Below, in pieces: positions 23,001 to 36,200 of a DNA stretch of 64,000 nucleotides. The position numbers were made by a program, and so were the translations under genes. Origin of the DNA: Daphnia carinata (lineage: Eukaryota > Arthropoda > Branchiopoda > Diplostraca > Daphniidae); contig NC_081335.1 of the NCBI RefSeq assembly GCF_022539665.2, positions 7,874,001 to 7,938,000 of the forward strand. Reading direction: 5' to 3'. The notes under the pieces are model-generated. The model was not told the DNA's origin, did not search any database, and saw only the letters and a list, made by a program, of their open reading frames with translations. Position 1 is the first letter of the stretch. Each line of letters begins with the position of its first letter.

Positions 23001-24521
23001 TATTTTTTTTTTTTTTTTCCTTTTGGCTTTCTTTTTTTTTTTCCTCTTCTTTTATTCAAATTTATATACACATTCATATATATATATTTTTTTTCTTTTC
23101 AGTTCAAAATGTTTAATTTTTTTTTTTTTCTTTCTTTTTCCTTCAAAAACTCTGGGAGAATCTCGTAGTAATCAGACACACAGAGTCAAACGCAAAAAAA
23201 AAAAAGAAGGGAACTTCTAAAAAAGGAGTTTAGGATACTTTCTTTTCTATTTTTTTTTTTTGTATCCTTCTCGGTCGCCTTAAAGCTAAAGATGGAACAT
23301 TTTGATTGGTGGCTTGCCTTTCGGCGGGACTAGAGCGTTCAACACTTTTTTTTTTTTCCCTTCATCTTCTTCGTTCCATCCTTTTCAATACGTCTCCCAG
23401 TTTCTACACACACGCTTGCTCAGCTTTAAACGGTTTAAACGATAGGGACCTTGAAAATTGGAATTTTGTCTCACTACGTTTGTCCCGAAGAGGAACAAAG
23501 AAAAAAGAAAATGAAATAAAATAAAATGGATTCTTTTATTGTTTTCGCTTGTCATTTAAGTGGTTGCGAAGAATTTAAAAAGGGAACAATTTTACGTCGC
23601 TATCTTCTTAATTTCAATGTCCAGCGATTGAAATAAAAAATGGCAAAATAAAATTCTCACCGGAAGCGCACCCGGAAATGCGAAACAAGAATTTGCATCC
23701 GATAATTCCGCATTCCATTTCATCGATTTTATTATCGCAAATCGCCTTGTCGCATATTTGTTGTTTATGAATTAAGCCAACTAATTTGCATATTCAGTTG
23801 GCAACGACAGAAACGTTTCCGATTCGTCTCATTGGCTGCCCATTTACGTGAAATGTACGAAAAAAAACAAAAGGCCAACTGGTAACAAATCGATAACTGA
23901 AAACATTTGCCTGCTGTAGTCAGACGTACACGCAACTCTTATCAAATGTGGCATCGATTTCCATTGCCCTTTTGATCTTACCGTTTGCATCTATTTGAAA
24001 AAGAATAATAACAATAGACACACCGCACACATCAACTCTTACAACAAACATATGCAAATAGTCTATACCTATAAACGGACTGTCTCTTACTCCTATTGAT
24101 TCAAACCCAACCGAAAAAAATCTGTTCAGAAGAGGGCCACCGTCTGTAGGCTATACATGTGTGTGTTGAATGCGGCTGTTTCTATTTAGGCATAGAGCAA
24201 GAGGAACTTCTTTTTTTTTTTTTTTCTCACGCGGGATCGGCCGTTGGAGAGGGAAAAAAAAAAAACGGGCAAGGGAATTTTCAATCGAATGTAGTTAGTA
24301 CATAGACCTATATAGTGGCAACAATAAGCATGCAAAAGAGCTGCTTCACCGATGCATGTATATATACGGGGGACGATGTATACCCAACCAAACGAACTGA
24401 GTACAAGAAGAACAAGAAGAAAGAAGGGAAGTAAAAAAAAAAAAAAAAAAAAGAAACCGTTAAGCCAGAAGAAATATGCAAATGGTGTAATACGAAAAAA
24501 AAAAATTAAATAAAGGGTTGC

Positions 24522-24560
24522 AAGAGAGAGAGAGAGCGAGAGAGAGAGAGAGAGAGAGAA
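24522..24560. repeat. (AG)n microsatellite, GAGA-type
   Basis: About 19 AG units with one C interruption. The repeat matches the GAGAG core of fly GAGA factor sites. Confidence 0.9.
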
Positions 24561-26485
24561 GGATGGGGCACTACGTGATGTATGGTATATATATACCGAG
24601 CGCAAAAAAAAAAAAAATGATGATCAGGTAAGTTGCATATATTTAAAATATTCGAATGCTGATGATGGCTGTGTGGATTGTATACAGTATATGTATATGA
24701 TGTTTCCCCTTTGCGTTTTGGGCGCCATTGTCGTGTCATCGATGTTAGTTAAAGCCTTTTTTGTCGGTCTTCCCTCATCCTCCACCTTCCTCTTCTTCTC
24801 TCCTCTTTTTTTTCTTCTTTTTTCTATTTTTTATTCCCCCCACCACCACCACCACCACCGCTCTTTATCCGAGCGTATGCAAACGACCTTATGCAAAGGA
24901 GGCGAATGAGAGGGCGCCACAATGAAAAAAAAAAGAAATCTTTTCTTACGCGTTTTACAAGAGTTAGTATATATATGCCATACTGTATTTTTTGTTGTTG
25001 TTGTTGTACTCTCTATCTATCTCTCTTCCTCTTTCGTTTTCTTTGATAGATTCCTATATAGCGACGGTTGCTCGGGTGGCCTATAACGATGTGAGAGGGA
25101 GGTAAAAAAAAATCAGGATCCCACGTTTTATATTTATAGGAATTTATGCGCGTATGTGTGTGCTACACATCACAGGCATCTGCAACAGCCAATGACGTGT
25201 GTGCATATATAGTTCTCTTGCATTTGCATACGATATAACGATTCAAGAGCCTATAGGCATTTTTTTTTTTTTTTTCACACAGGCCTACCGTCTAACCGCT
25301 TTTTGAATGTCTTTAGAATGATCTCTGGTATTATTTAAATGTCGCATTCGAAACGCGATGCAGTTCGTTAGACAACTTATTAGATATAACCTGCTTTTTG
25401 TTAATCGTTCTACGTTCTGTTCCATTCTAATTGGGCTGTTTGTAACATGTAAAAAAAAATAAAGCCTTGATTGTTAGACATCAATTGGCTTGGACGCACC
25501 CAAACGCCTTAAATTTTTTTTATTATTTTTTTTTTTTTGCTTTGAAAACAAAACACCACCAACAACAATAACAAAAAAGATGTTGGTTGAAAAGAAGTCG
25601 TTTTTGTTTTGCAAAGGAAAGATGGCGAGTGTTTCTCGGAATATGCGCGCATGTGCACCCCGTGCGCGCGCTGTCCCGCAAACGAGGCCAGTAATCGCTT
25701 CTCCGAATTCGGCCGCTTTCCGTGTAAAAGAGAGACGCAAGCACAGCGCACTCTGTAACCCTTCTCGCGAAAGCACACGCTTTTCGGCGTTCGGTTATTA
25801 GTCAAACTCCAATTTTTTTTTTTTTTCGTGGGACCCCATCTATTTAAGGCGACTCGGCCCTTTTTTGTTCTCCCTGTCCTCACGCGTTTCAAAACTAAAA
25901 GCGAAATGTTTTTATTTGGGGGACCGATAGATGAATTGATTCAAAATTGCATTGCCAATGTGGATGTGGATATGTAAAGGCAACGTTTGCACGCCCCTGC
26001 CTTTTTTTTTTTTTTTTCAATAATGTTTGCACCTCTCGTTTTGTTGTATTTTATTATAGCTGCTGTAAGTCATACGTACAATGATGGACAATTGAAATCA
26101 GGAAAAAGGGCTGCGGCGTGAAGTGTGTGATTTGATTGACCCTATATGATCAATAGGGCGCATTATGGGCGTAGTGGTTGCTGTTGTGTGTGTGTGGGGG
26201 GGGGCAGTGGCCGTCATGTTTGGTTTATATATACATTTTGTTATATTTGTAAATATTGCTCGTCTCTTTTATCTCATCGCAGCGCTGCCCCTTGTCCCCT
26301 CACCACCATTGTCCGATCCCCTCTCCCTGTGTGTGAGGCCCTTCGTTTCAGGGGGGGGGGATAAGGGTATGGGGGCACGCGTTCCCTTTTGGACTCGATG
26401 GCCTTTCGTATCCCTCCCCATTCGAATGATAGCCCCATTCTTTCAAAACAGGTAAATTACAGGCTATATCGACTGTATATATTGT

Positions 26486-26509
26486 ATATATATATATATA
26501 TATATATAA
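26486..26509. repeat. (TA)n microsatellite
   Basis: About twelve TA units. Similar runs occur at 27269-27290 and 29843-29864. Confidence 0.9.
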
Positions 26510-29437
26510 TCTATCTATAAATAGCCAATCTATTGATTGGCATACGTGTGTTGTGTGTGTAACGACAGCTTCTTGTGTGCATGTCGGCCACATATAGAAG
26601 AACGATGAAGTCAAACTCCATTGTGTTCCTCCATGTTGCCTCGCTATACACATACAAAAACCTGTATATAAACAGCATAAATATATAAAGACAAAGTTGA
26701 AACCCGTTTTATTTTTCAATGACAACAGTTTCTGTTTGAACGAACAAATGTTAAAACGTTTGATTCCAATCAGTTAAATAATACCCCGCTTTTGTTTAGG
26801 ATGTGTGGCATTCACTCTGAAAATCACCTGTCGTGTTTTATAAACAATTAAATATAAAACGATGGTAGGCCTACAGTGACGTTAGCTTACGTGCCGTGCT
26901 TGCCTTTGATTCTATGCACGCGTGAATGAATTTTCATGCAAATTTCTGACGAATATGAAACAAAGATCACTTGCCATTATTTACATTGCTCTTCAGCACG
27001 CAATCAGCTGGTTCGTTTTCGACTACAACCAAATTCGGAATTGCTCGTTTCGAAATGTCGGAAAGCTTGCAGTGCGAAAATTGAAATCAAACACTTGGTC
27101 AAGAACACAAAGCAAAAAAAGAAAAAGGGGGGGTTCACTAGTTACGTACAAGCCGAGTATCAAATATATCCGTTAACTCAGCTCTTTTTTTTTTTTTTTT
27201 TTTTTCATTTTATGTTATACGAATTGCTTAGATAGTTTCGTTATGATATTCGAGTAATGCATATATATGTATATATATATATATATATAGGAGGGTTGGC
27301 CCTGATTACGTGATGGTTATCCAACACAACCAGATGACAAACAGTTGGTTGGACATTATCGATGTTCATCGCCACATGTTTCCTTCATTGCTTCAATTTG
27401 TGATGGACATTCTTGCATAATATTATAAGACGACCCAGGTGATTTCAAGCGGATACAAGTTGAATGAAACAATTGAATTGCGAACCTATAGACGATGAAT
27501 ACATTTGAATTTGACCTGTCCCATTGGCCGGAGGCGGTTGTGCGATGATCTAACGAACAAACCGAGATTGTAATCGTCGATTTTTTCTAAAATTGTAATA
27601 TGCGTGGAACAGTAACGATCGGTGAGACGTCGGTGGCCTCATTCCGAAATCACGAATAACATCGAAAAACACGGTCGATCATCAAGATTTCTTTGCAGCG
27701 TGATCAAAACATTTTTGTTTGTGTTGTATTAAATGTTTCTTAGCGGGAAGTGGACGCTTGTGATGCAATGATTGGGCGCAATTTTTCTCACGTTGCCCTG
27801 TTGGCGGGTAGAGAGAACGACAATCACCTCGAGTTCTTTTGACCATCAGCACCCCAAGTTTCGAAACATTTTCGTTTCTTTCATTTTTTATGTTGCTGCC
27901 TCACATATCCTTGTAGGAAATGAAACAAAACAAAACCAAAAAAAAAAAAAAATAAAATAGGGGATGCTGTTTTAACAAGTTTCAGCAAAATGTGATCCAT
28001 CATCCAGTCCCGCGCAATGGTAACTCAAGATCAAATTATCCAGAAAAAAAAAAAAAAAAAAAAAAAGAAAATTATCGCGAGTTGTTTTACTTCAACTGGA
28101 AACCCCTTGGAAAATTCAAACCCAACGTGCAAGCACTTGCCCTATAGTCTTTTCACGCACATTAGTTCAAAACAAAAAAAAAAAATGAACGATAAGGAAT
28201 TTGTAAATATTCAACGGACATTGAAAGAAATTCTTTTCGGCGAACAGCGTTGCAGTGGATCACGAGAATATCGAAAAACAGCCAACGTGAGTGACAATTT
28301 TCCAACGAGCTTCAAAGTAAAAAAAAAAAAAAAAAAACCATATTTACTTTTTTTTTTTTTTTTTTTTTTTTCTGAAATTATCTGAAAAATATCTGTCTTT
28401 TCAAACAGTCATATGTTGGGCATCGTTCCAGACTTTTCTGATGTCTATACATATATATTTTTTTTTTTTTTTTTTTTTTTTCAAAAAAAAAAAATAATAA
28501 TAATAATATCTATATATTTTTTGAGTGTGTGTAAGAGAAGAACAGGATGTTTTTTTTTTTTCTTGAGGTCGCTGGGTCTATATATCGGCGTCACGTTGAT
28601 TTCCATCGAAAGAGATAAAAGTACATTTTCTTTTTTATTTATACCTTTTTTTTTTTATTATTATTATTTATTTAAAAAAGAAAAAAACAATTGTTTTTTT
28701 TTTTTTTTTTTCTTTCCACCCCAACGTTTTGGTTCCAACCAAATAACGATGAAGAGAAAAGACAAAGGGGACGAACGACAAGTTGAACCGAAAGTTTTCG
28801 GCCGGGCAGGCTCTTTGCCCGCCTTGTCCCGGTGTCGTTTAACTTTTTTTTTTTTCTTTTCTATATATTTTTGTTTCTTTTGAAACGCGTTGTGCTGCTG
28901 CCCCTTTTTGTTTTTCTGTTTGTTTTTTTTTTAAATTTATTTTCTTCGTCATTTGTGCGACTGTTGAAGGGGAAAAAAATAAAATAAAATAAAATAAAAT
29001 GAAATAAGAAAAAAAAGGGGTACACACAGTGAGGTCGTTTTTGGCTCTGACTGATACAAACCAACATCAGTTTTGAAATAACTTGGCGCCCATACCCATT
29101 CCCATGGATATTTGGTCTTGGCATTTTCTATTTCAATCGCCTCACCCCACTCACCACACACACACACACACACTCACCAAACAAGACGCATTTCTCTGTT
29201 GTTGGTTTTTTTTTTGTTTTTCTGTTCCTTTCTTTTTCTTTTTTTTTTTTTTTTTTAACACAAAAAAAAAAAAAATAAATGGGGACGCTGTTGGACGACG
29301 TCTAGCTCCGTGTGTGTGTGTGTGTGCCTGTAAATCACGGCCGCACTAATCATGTTTCGCTTTATGACGTTTCCAGGCTGAAGGCGCAAAAGGGAGGGCC
29401 CTCCAACACAACCCCGTCGACATTGTCTCCGCCATCA

Positions 29438-29456
29438 CCCCCCCCCCCCCCCCCCC
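29438..29456. repeat. C19 homopolymer
   Basis: Nineteen consecutive C in a window where G/C homopolymers are much rarer than A/T ones. Confidence 0.9.
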
Positions 29457-31012
29457 AGCACATCCAGTCTCTAACATTTTGTTGAAATAGTTTTTTGCTT
29501 CTCCCAATCAACAAAGTGTGTCCCTTTTTTTTTTTTTTTTTCTTAAATAAATGAGGCAAACGATGCAAAACGGCATCGTGATGTGTCATCGAAAACGAGA
29601 GTCTAATTACTTGGTTGAAATTGACGAAGACGTGCAATTATTATTTTTGAATTCAAGCAGCTTGGGACGCAGTGTGTCGATAGGTAAAAACCCGCCGTGG
29701 GACGAGCAAAACCGCTGGACGATTCGCTCGTATCCTTCACAAATGCCCTACCGGACCACATATGCTAATAAGGACAGCGGCACTATAACCGTTTAACCAA
29801 ATCAGTAATATTTCTTTTTAAAAATCTAATAAAGCACGTTGTTTATATATATATATATATATATACACATATATATACAGATAGATAGGCCTGAAATCGC
29901 TTGTCTACATACAGCACACCGAAAATGAAACATTCAAATAAATGCAAATGATTAGGGGTTTTGACGCATCGGCCAGCCATCCCAAGGCTGCCAAAAAACA
30001 TCAAGGAATTTATATTTTTTTATTTCAGCTTTTCTTTAATTTGTTTCATTTATTTGTTTCGTGTTTGTTTTGTTTTTTTTTTTTTTTTCTGTCTTCCCTC
30101 ATTTTTCGTTCCAAATTTTTTATTTATTTTTTTTTTTTTGGGTGAGACAAAGATGGGGAGAAAAGTCAGCAGAAACCGTTGCCAAAACACGCGGTGAACT
30201 GTCGTTAAAATGGGGGTGCGGTTGTTCGTCGTCCTCCTCATTCGAATCATTTTTTTTTTTCCAAACATTTTCAGCTCTTTTTCTTGTTGCGCAAAACGTT
30301 CGTTTTTTTTTTTTCACAAACAGTTGCAAATCTGCATGTATACGCGCGTTTCACTTGTTTCGCCTCCCCCTTTTTTTTTGCACTGCAATTCGAACTGGCA
30401 ACTGTATATCTATATTTAAATATAATATTTCTTTAGTTTAGCTGTTGTTTTCTTTGTTTTTTTTTTAGAGCCCAACGACGACAAGAAAAATGTAAAGAGA
30501 AAAAAAACGTTTTCCATGTTTTTGTGCAGCATTTTGCTCTCGTTTGTTCGTCTCCGGCCGCCTTGCGCCATTTCAAAGGCATTTGCATATTGTTAGCTGT
30601 CAGTTTTGTTTTTGTTTTTAGTTTTTTTTTTTTTTTGTTAAGAAAGAAGGACGTTTTTGTGAGTTCATTGGAAAATGGAGAGAGAATTGATCCGCGTGAA
30701 ATTGAACGTCCAGCACTTTTTTTTTTTCGTTTTGATTTATTTTTATTTATTTTTTTTGATGTATACGCCGAATATATTCATTGGAATTCGTGTATAGATG
30801 GGCGACAGTGTTGAGTTGATTACTGGAAAAGAAATAAATAGAGAAGAATTTCTTTTGTTTTTTTGTTTTTTTTTTCATTATGCAGATGATCTTTCTGGGA
30901 AAAAAACGTTGTAATCTTTTTTTTTCTCCGTTTTTTCTATTTTTTTTTTTTTTTTTTTTTTTTGGCCAGCCACAGCAGTTGTGTGTATTTGGGAGAAAAC
31001 TGGTTCCCCTTT

Positions 31013-31046
<34 letters not shown>

Positions 31047-32500
31047 AAATGAGGGAAGGAAAGAGGGAACGACACGGAAACTGTACAATGACCAACGTGA
31101 CAGTTCGCTCTTTTTTGTATTCTATTTTTGGTGCGTTTCAGAGATATGTACACGCGCACGATTTCTTAGTGGCTGTGTTCAATGTTTAAAACAGCAGCAA
31201 TCAGTTTTTTTTTTATTATTGGCGTAGGTCCGCTGTTCAACGATCATCACCGACGCCAACGACCTGGTTTTTGTGTTTAGACTTATTCGAATCATCGACC
31301 TCTTCTAATTTGCATGTATGCAAAAATTCAAGATAACTCTTCAAAGTTCGAGACATTTGAACACGATAAATGCACACAACGCTGTCGTCAGTACGTCCAA
31401 CTCATTCCCTCTCGTTCATTTTCCACCGATTTCGGTTCAAGAAAAAAAACAAAAAAAACAAAGGGATCCGTTTGAGCCGTCTGTTTTTGTTTCCATCGGT
31501 GTCCATGAGATAGAGAGAGAGACGTCTACCATTTCCGAATCGTTAGGCAAAGTGTGTACACATATAAAAACCTGATTGTGTGCATCACGGGCGCGAATGA
31601 TGTATAGCATTCACACACAAATGCACACGCGCGTCAGTTGTAACGTTATATTCCCAAACAGCTACCGCTCATCAAGTATATATAGAAAAACAAAGATATC
31701 AAAAAAAAAAAAAAAAAGTATAGTTTTTAGAAAAAAACGGAAAATAAAATGGCGGTGAAACAAACGGTACACATCATCTGTCACGATGTTCTTTTTTTTT
31801 TTTTTAATCTTGAACGATGTGTGTGTGTGTGTGTGTGTTTGGACCGTGGTCATTGCTCCACACTGTGTATTTGATCTATACAAATGCATGTTGGGTAACG
31901 TCTGCTCGATAGATTAACTCCATTTTGTTTTTGTTTTTTCTTGCCGTTAAACATCAACACGATTTTCTTTTTTTTTTAAATGTATATGAAATTCTACAAA
32001 TTAGCAACGTGGATTTTTCATAAACGAACGTCTGCCACTTCGTCCCGAAAAAATAAATAAATAAATAATAATAATAAATAAAGCAATGGCTTTTGCGAGG
32101 ACATGTAACGGCTCTACAGCCGGAAGAGAGCAAACAAAAAAAAAAAATGCGCTCGTACATACCCAATCACAAACGAGTGAAACCGTTTGTTTGAAAAAAA
32201 AAAAAAAAAAAAAACCGCCACACGAAGTGTAAAGGATAGGAGCGACGAGTGCAGGGCTAAGCCCCTCCCATTTTCACATTGTCTGTGTTAAATGCGCATA
32301 TCAAAAAAAAAAAAAAAAAAAAAATCAAAGGAGAAATGTGAAAGAAGAAAAAAAAAAAAAAAATAAATAAATAATAAAATAAAAGGGGTTAGATGGGCTG
32401 CCCGATGGAATAGAGCAAAAGAAGGGAAGGGCTAAAAAAAAAAAAAAAAAACATTTTCAGTGCGGGTCTCCAAGAATAAGGGCTCAGTCTTTTTTTTTTT

Positions 32501-33102
32501 TTTTTTCCCCAACTGAGCCTATTGTCGTCATAGACTTCTATCGGATATTGTAAGAGAAAGGGGGATCCCTCTCTCTCTCTTCTTTTTGCTCTCCATGCAA
32601 TCTTCCTGTTGCTTCTCATTGGCTCTTCCGCAGATCCTCTTCGGGCTGAGGCGAATAAGCCGAACGTCTCGAAACGCCTGCCAGTAGATTCCGGTCATCC
32701 GTCGAACGGTGTACGGTTCTCCGCAATCTTCTTCTTCTTCTTCTTCTTCATTGTGCGAAAAAACAAACATTCTCAGTTTGTGTGTGTGTTTTTCTGCTTC
32801 GGCTACCAGTTCTTCTTATTTTGACCGTGCTTGCTTGCTTGTGTGCGTGCGTGCGTGTGTGCGTGCGTGTGATTTTTTTTTTTTTGGGTTGTTTGTTTGT
32901 TTTGACCCAGCAACAGGACATTTGTCACCTTTGCCAAAATCATATATTTATATCTTACATAGTTTGGTTTCGTCCGCATATGCAAAACACCCCACACGGT
33001 TGTTTCCTCCCCCCCAAAAAAAAAAAAATTCTTCTAGTTTTTTTGTTTTTTACTTTTGAAAAAGAGCGTGGCGGTGGCGTTGGCCGAGCAGACCGGCAGG
33101 TT

Positions 33103-33142
<40 letters not shown>

Positions 33143-33236
33143 CAAAAAAAAACAGACGAAAATAAAAAAAGGGACTTCACTCGCCATCCAGACGCGCACG
33201 CTCACGCACGCTGCTGTGCTCTTTCTCTCTCTTCTC

Positions 33237-33268
<32 letters not shown>

Positions 33269-36200
33269 ATTTTATTTATTATTATTTTTTTTTTTATTCT
33301 TTCTTTTTTTTTTTTTTTTTTTTTCAACCCCCCCCCCAAAAAGTTTTTGTTTTTGTTTTTAGTGGAATTCGGTGTGTGTTTGGTGGTGTGGCTGTGTGTG
33401 TGTGTGTGTGTGTGTGAGATTGTGTTTAAAGTGCGTGTCGACATTGGACAGTTACACGTGATTTGACACCGCCCGAATTTTCGGCCACTGTTTGTGGATA
33501 CATACCTATTTAAACGAAACAGAAAATGAAGTAAAAAAACAAATAATAAATCAATCAATCAAAGTGCTTTTACCAAGTGCCATCCTCAAAGCAAAAAAAA
33601 AAAAAAAAAAAAAAAAAGTTCGGTGTCGTTCAAAGTTGGGTGGTGAAAAAAAAAAAGAAGAAGAAATTAGGACGAAAAAAAAAAAAACAAAACAAAAAAA
33701 AGAGCTTCATTTCCATATAGACCCCAGGTATTTTCATTTCCATTTAAATAAGCATCGATTTTTTTTTTTGCCTTTTTTGTTTTGTTTTTTTTTGAAAGAA
33801 AAATTCGGGTCAAATTGCCATCTTTTTTTTTTTTGTTGAGTTTTTGAAAGGTGTATTTTGTGTGTGTGTGTGTTTATTAGTGTGCGTATCGGAATGAATC
33901 GGAAACGTGCTGGCGCCAAATCGTGCCTCATGATTGAAATGTGTCTGCCCTTTTTTTTTTTTTTTTTTATTATTCAAAATTTTTTTTATATGAAAAAGAA
34001 GAAAAAATTTCACGTTTTAGACATTTCAGACGAACTAATTGGTTCGGGTTTCAAAAAAAAAAAATCTTATAGGCCTTGAATGATTGAGCGTGAAATGTTC
34101 AACGGATCTCTTCATTGGTGCGAGAAGGAGAAGGGGAGGGGGGGGGAACAAAAAACAAAAATGTTTTATAGACGTTTCGAGTTGGCCTCGTTTTTTTTTT
34201 TTTTTGGTTTTGTTTTGTTTTTGAATTTCAAAAATTTCGATTTTTGGCATTGGTTAAAGTTGAACGCCGGTTTCCATTCTGCCGGGGGATGTCGATTGCC
34301 AATCTTGTTGGGGGGGGAAAGGGTTGACTTCTCGTGAATTGAATCGAAAACGGCTGTACGCGTAAAGTTTTAAACAGGTACAGATAAAAAGAAAAAAAAC
34401 GAATGGCGATTAGCATGAAAATCAAAGAGTGAAAGTGAGTGATGTGTTTTAGTAATTGAAAGCACATTGCGCCCTTTGGCTCTTATCAAGCAACGTTTTT
34501 CATCGAGATTTTGGATTTGATGTATTTTTGCGTCTGTAAGTCGATCAAACCACCAATGACGATTTCACTTGATTTTTGTTTTTAAAAAAAAAAAAAAAAT
34601 CTGGGCTACTGGGCAAATTGCATTAATGAGGAAGTCATCAAATTTGATTGCCCCTTTTCTTTTTCTTTTTTTTTCTGTTTGCTTTGAAAAGCAGAAATTC
34701 TTTCTTTCCTTTTTTTTTTTCGGTCGTTACAAATAATGAAACGAAAGTTATTTCACGACATAAATCTCCTTTTTTTTTGTTTCTAAAATGAAACGAACGT
34801 TTTTGTTTTGTTTTTTTTCAATTCGAGAGTTCACCCAAAAGGAAACGTTCAATTGACATAGTCGTGTCCTCATTACTTCCTTTCCCTCCCCCCTCTTCAA
34901 ATCCCCCCCCCCCCCCAAAAAAAAAAATAAAATAAAATAAATAAATTCTGTTTTTCTTCTTTTTTTTTTTTGTTATTTCTGTGTTTCCATCTCCTGCTCG
35001 TTTCTGTGAAAAGATTGACTCTTCTCTATACGTTGCCCGGTTGAGACAACGGCCCAGCGCCTTATTGACGTGATTTACGTCTCATTCGCTTTCTATAAAC
35101 CGTCGTTTTTTTTTTTTGTTTGTTTTGTTTTTTCGTTTTTAATTTGAAAAGATTATGCGTACCCATCATAAACAGGAAAATGAAATCGGCGTGCCTTTTG
35201 TTTGTAGATCAAACATCGAACGTCCATTTCTGTTCGTACTTTTCTTGAGGAGTGTAGGAGAAAAAGAACAAAACACCTGCGTAAGTGTGTAACGCGTATT
35301 ACCGAAACCGTACAGCCCGAATTGAATAACTTGTATTTAAAAGAAAAAAAAAAAAAGAAAAAGAAAACGTGTGTATATATAAATATATACAACAAATGAG
35401 TGATAGATGTGGAACATCATCCATCATGCTGCAAGGGCTCTTCGTATTAGGAAACGGTTATTTCTTTTTTTTTTTTTTTTTTTTGCGTGTGCAACAAAAT
35501 AAAACCAGATCGTTTTCTTTTTTTTTGTGGGGGGAAATTTATTTTATTTTTTTTTTTTAATTTTTTTCAGACGAGAAATACGTAAAAAAAAAAAAAATAT
35601 GGTCATTTAGAAAAAAAAAAAAAATATCAGGTTCTAATCTCGGGAAATAATCTTTACGTTTTGGTCATATTTTATTTTTTTCCTACATGTTTTTTTTTTT
35701 TTTTTTTTTTTTTGTTTCTCGTGTTGTATCTTTTTTGGTAGAAAAAGAAAAATTTATTCAAAAAAAAAAAAAAAATCTGGCCAGTATATATATACATGCG
35801 TGTATGAATGTGTGTTAAATATGGCAATGGCCTTAAGCCGTACGCGCCAGGTGCGAGACGCGACTTATTTAGACAAAACGTTCCCCCAATCTTCTTCTTC
35901 TTTTTCTTATTTATTTATTTATTTTTTTTTTTTTCTATTCTGGTTTCTTTTTTTTTTTTTTTTTTTTTTTTTCTGTTGATGTCTCCTCCTCCGGCCATGT
36001 ACTCTCTATAAATACATCTATAAATATATTTTTCTTTTTCTTTTTTTTCCTTAACAAACTTTTGCCAGCAGCCTCTGGAAATGTTATTATTGTATCACTG
36101 GCTGTTTAACCACTTGGATTTTCTTCCTACGGGAATTTTATTTTTATTATTATTATTTTTTTTTTTTTCTTTTTGATGGTCATAAAATAACACTTGCCCC

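Larger units (their letters stand above)
22901..32500. other. Homopolymer- and microsatellite-rich 5' region of castor
   Basis: Runs of 10-30 T or A occur roughly every 100 bases, with (AG), (TA), (CA), (GT) and (C) repeats between them. Nine perfect POU octamers lie at 23691, 23784, 24052, 24476, 25222, 26936, 29942, 30581 and 31308. A GC-richer block is at 25610-25800. No protein-coding exon was recognised. Non-coding first exons of castor could lie here but cannot be placed. Confidence 0.6.

Noticed and set aside
22560-23220. Several overlapping open frames rich in Phe, Ser or Lys
   Set aside because: They are produced by long T/A homopolymers and (CT)n runs; both strands are open and no family pattern is present.
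28017-31230. Many 70-150-codon frames made of FFFFF or KKKKK blocks
   Set aside because: Same homopolymer artefact; no start context, splice partners or domain-like residues.
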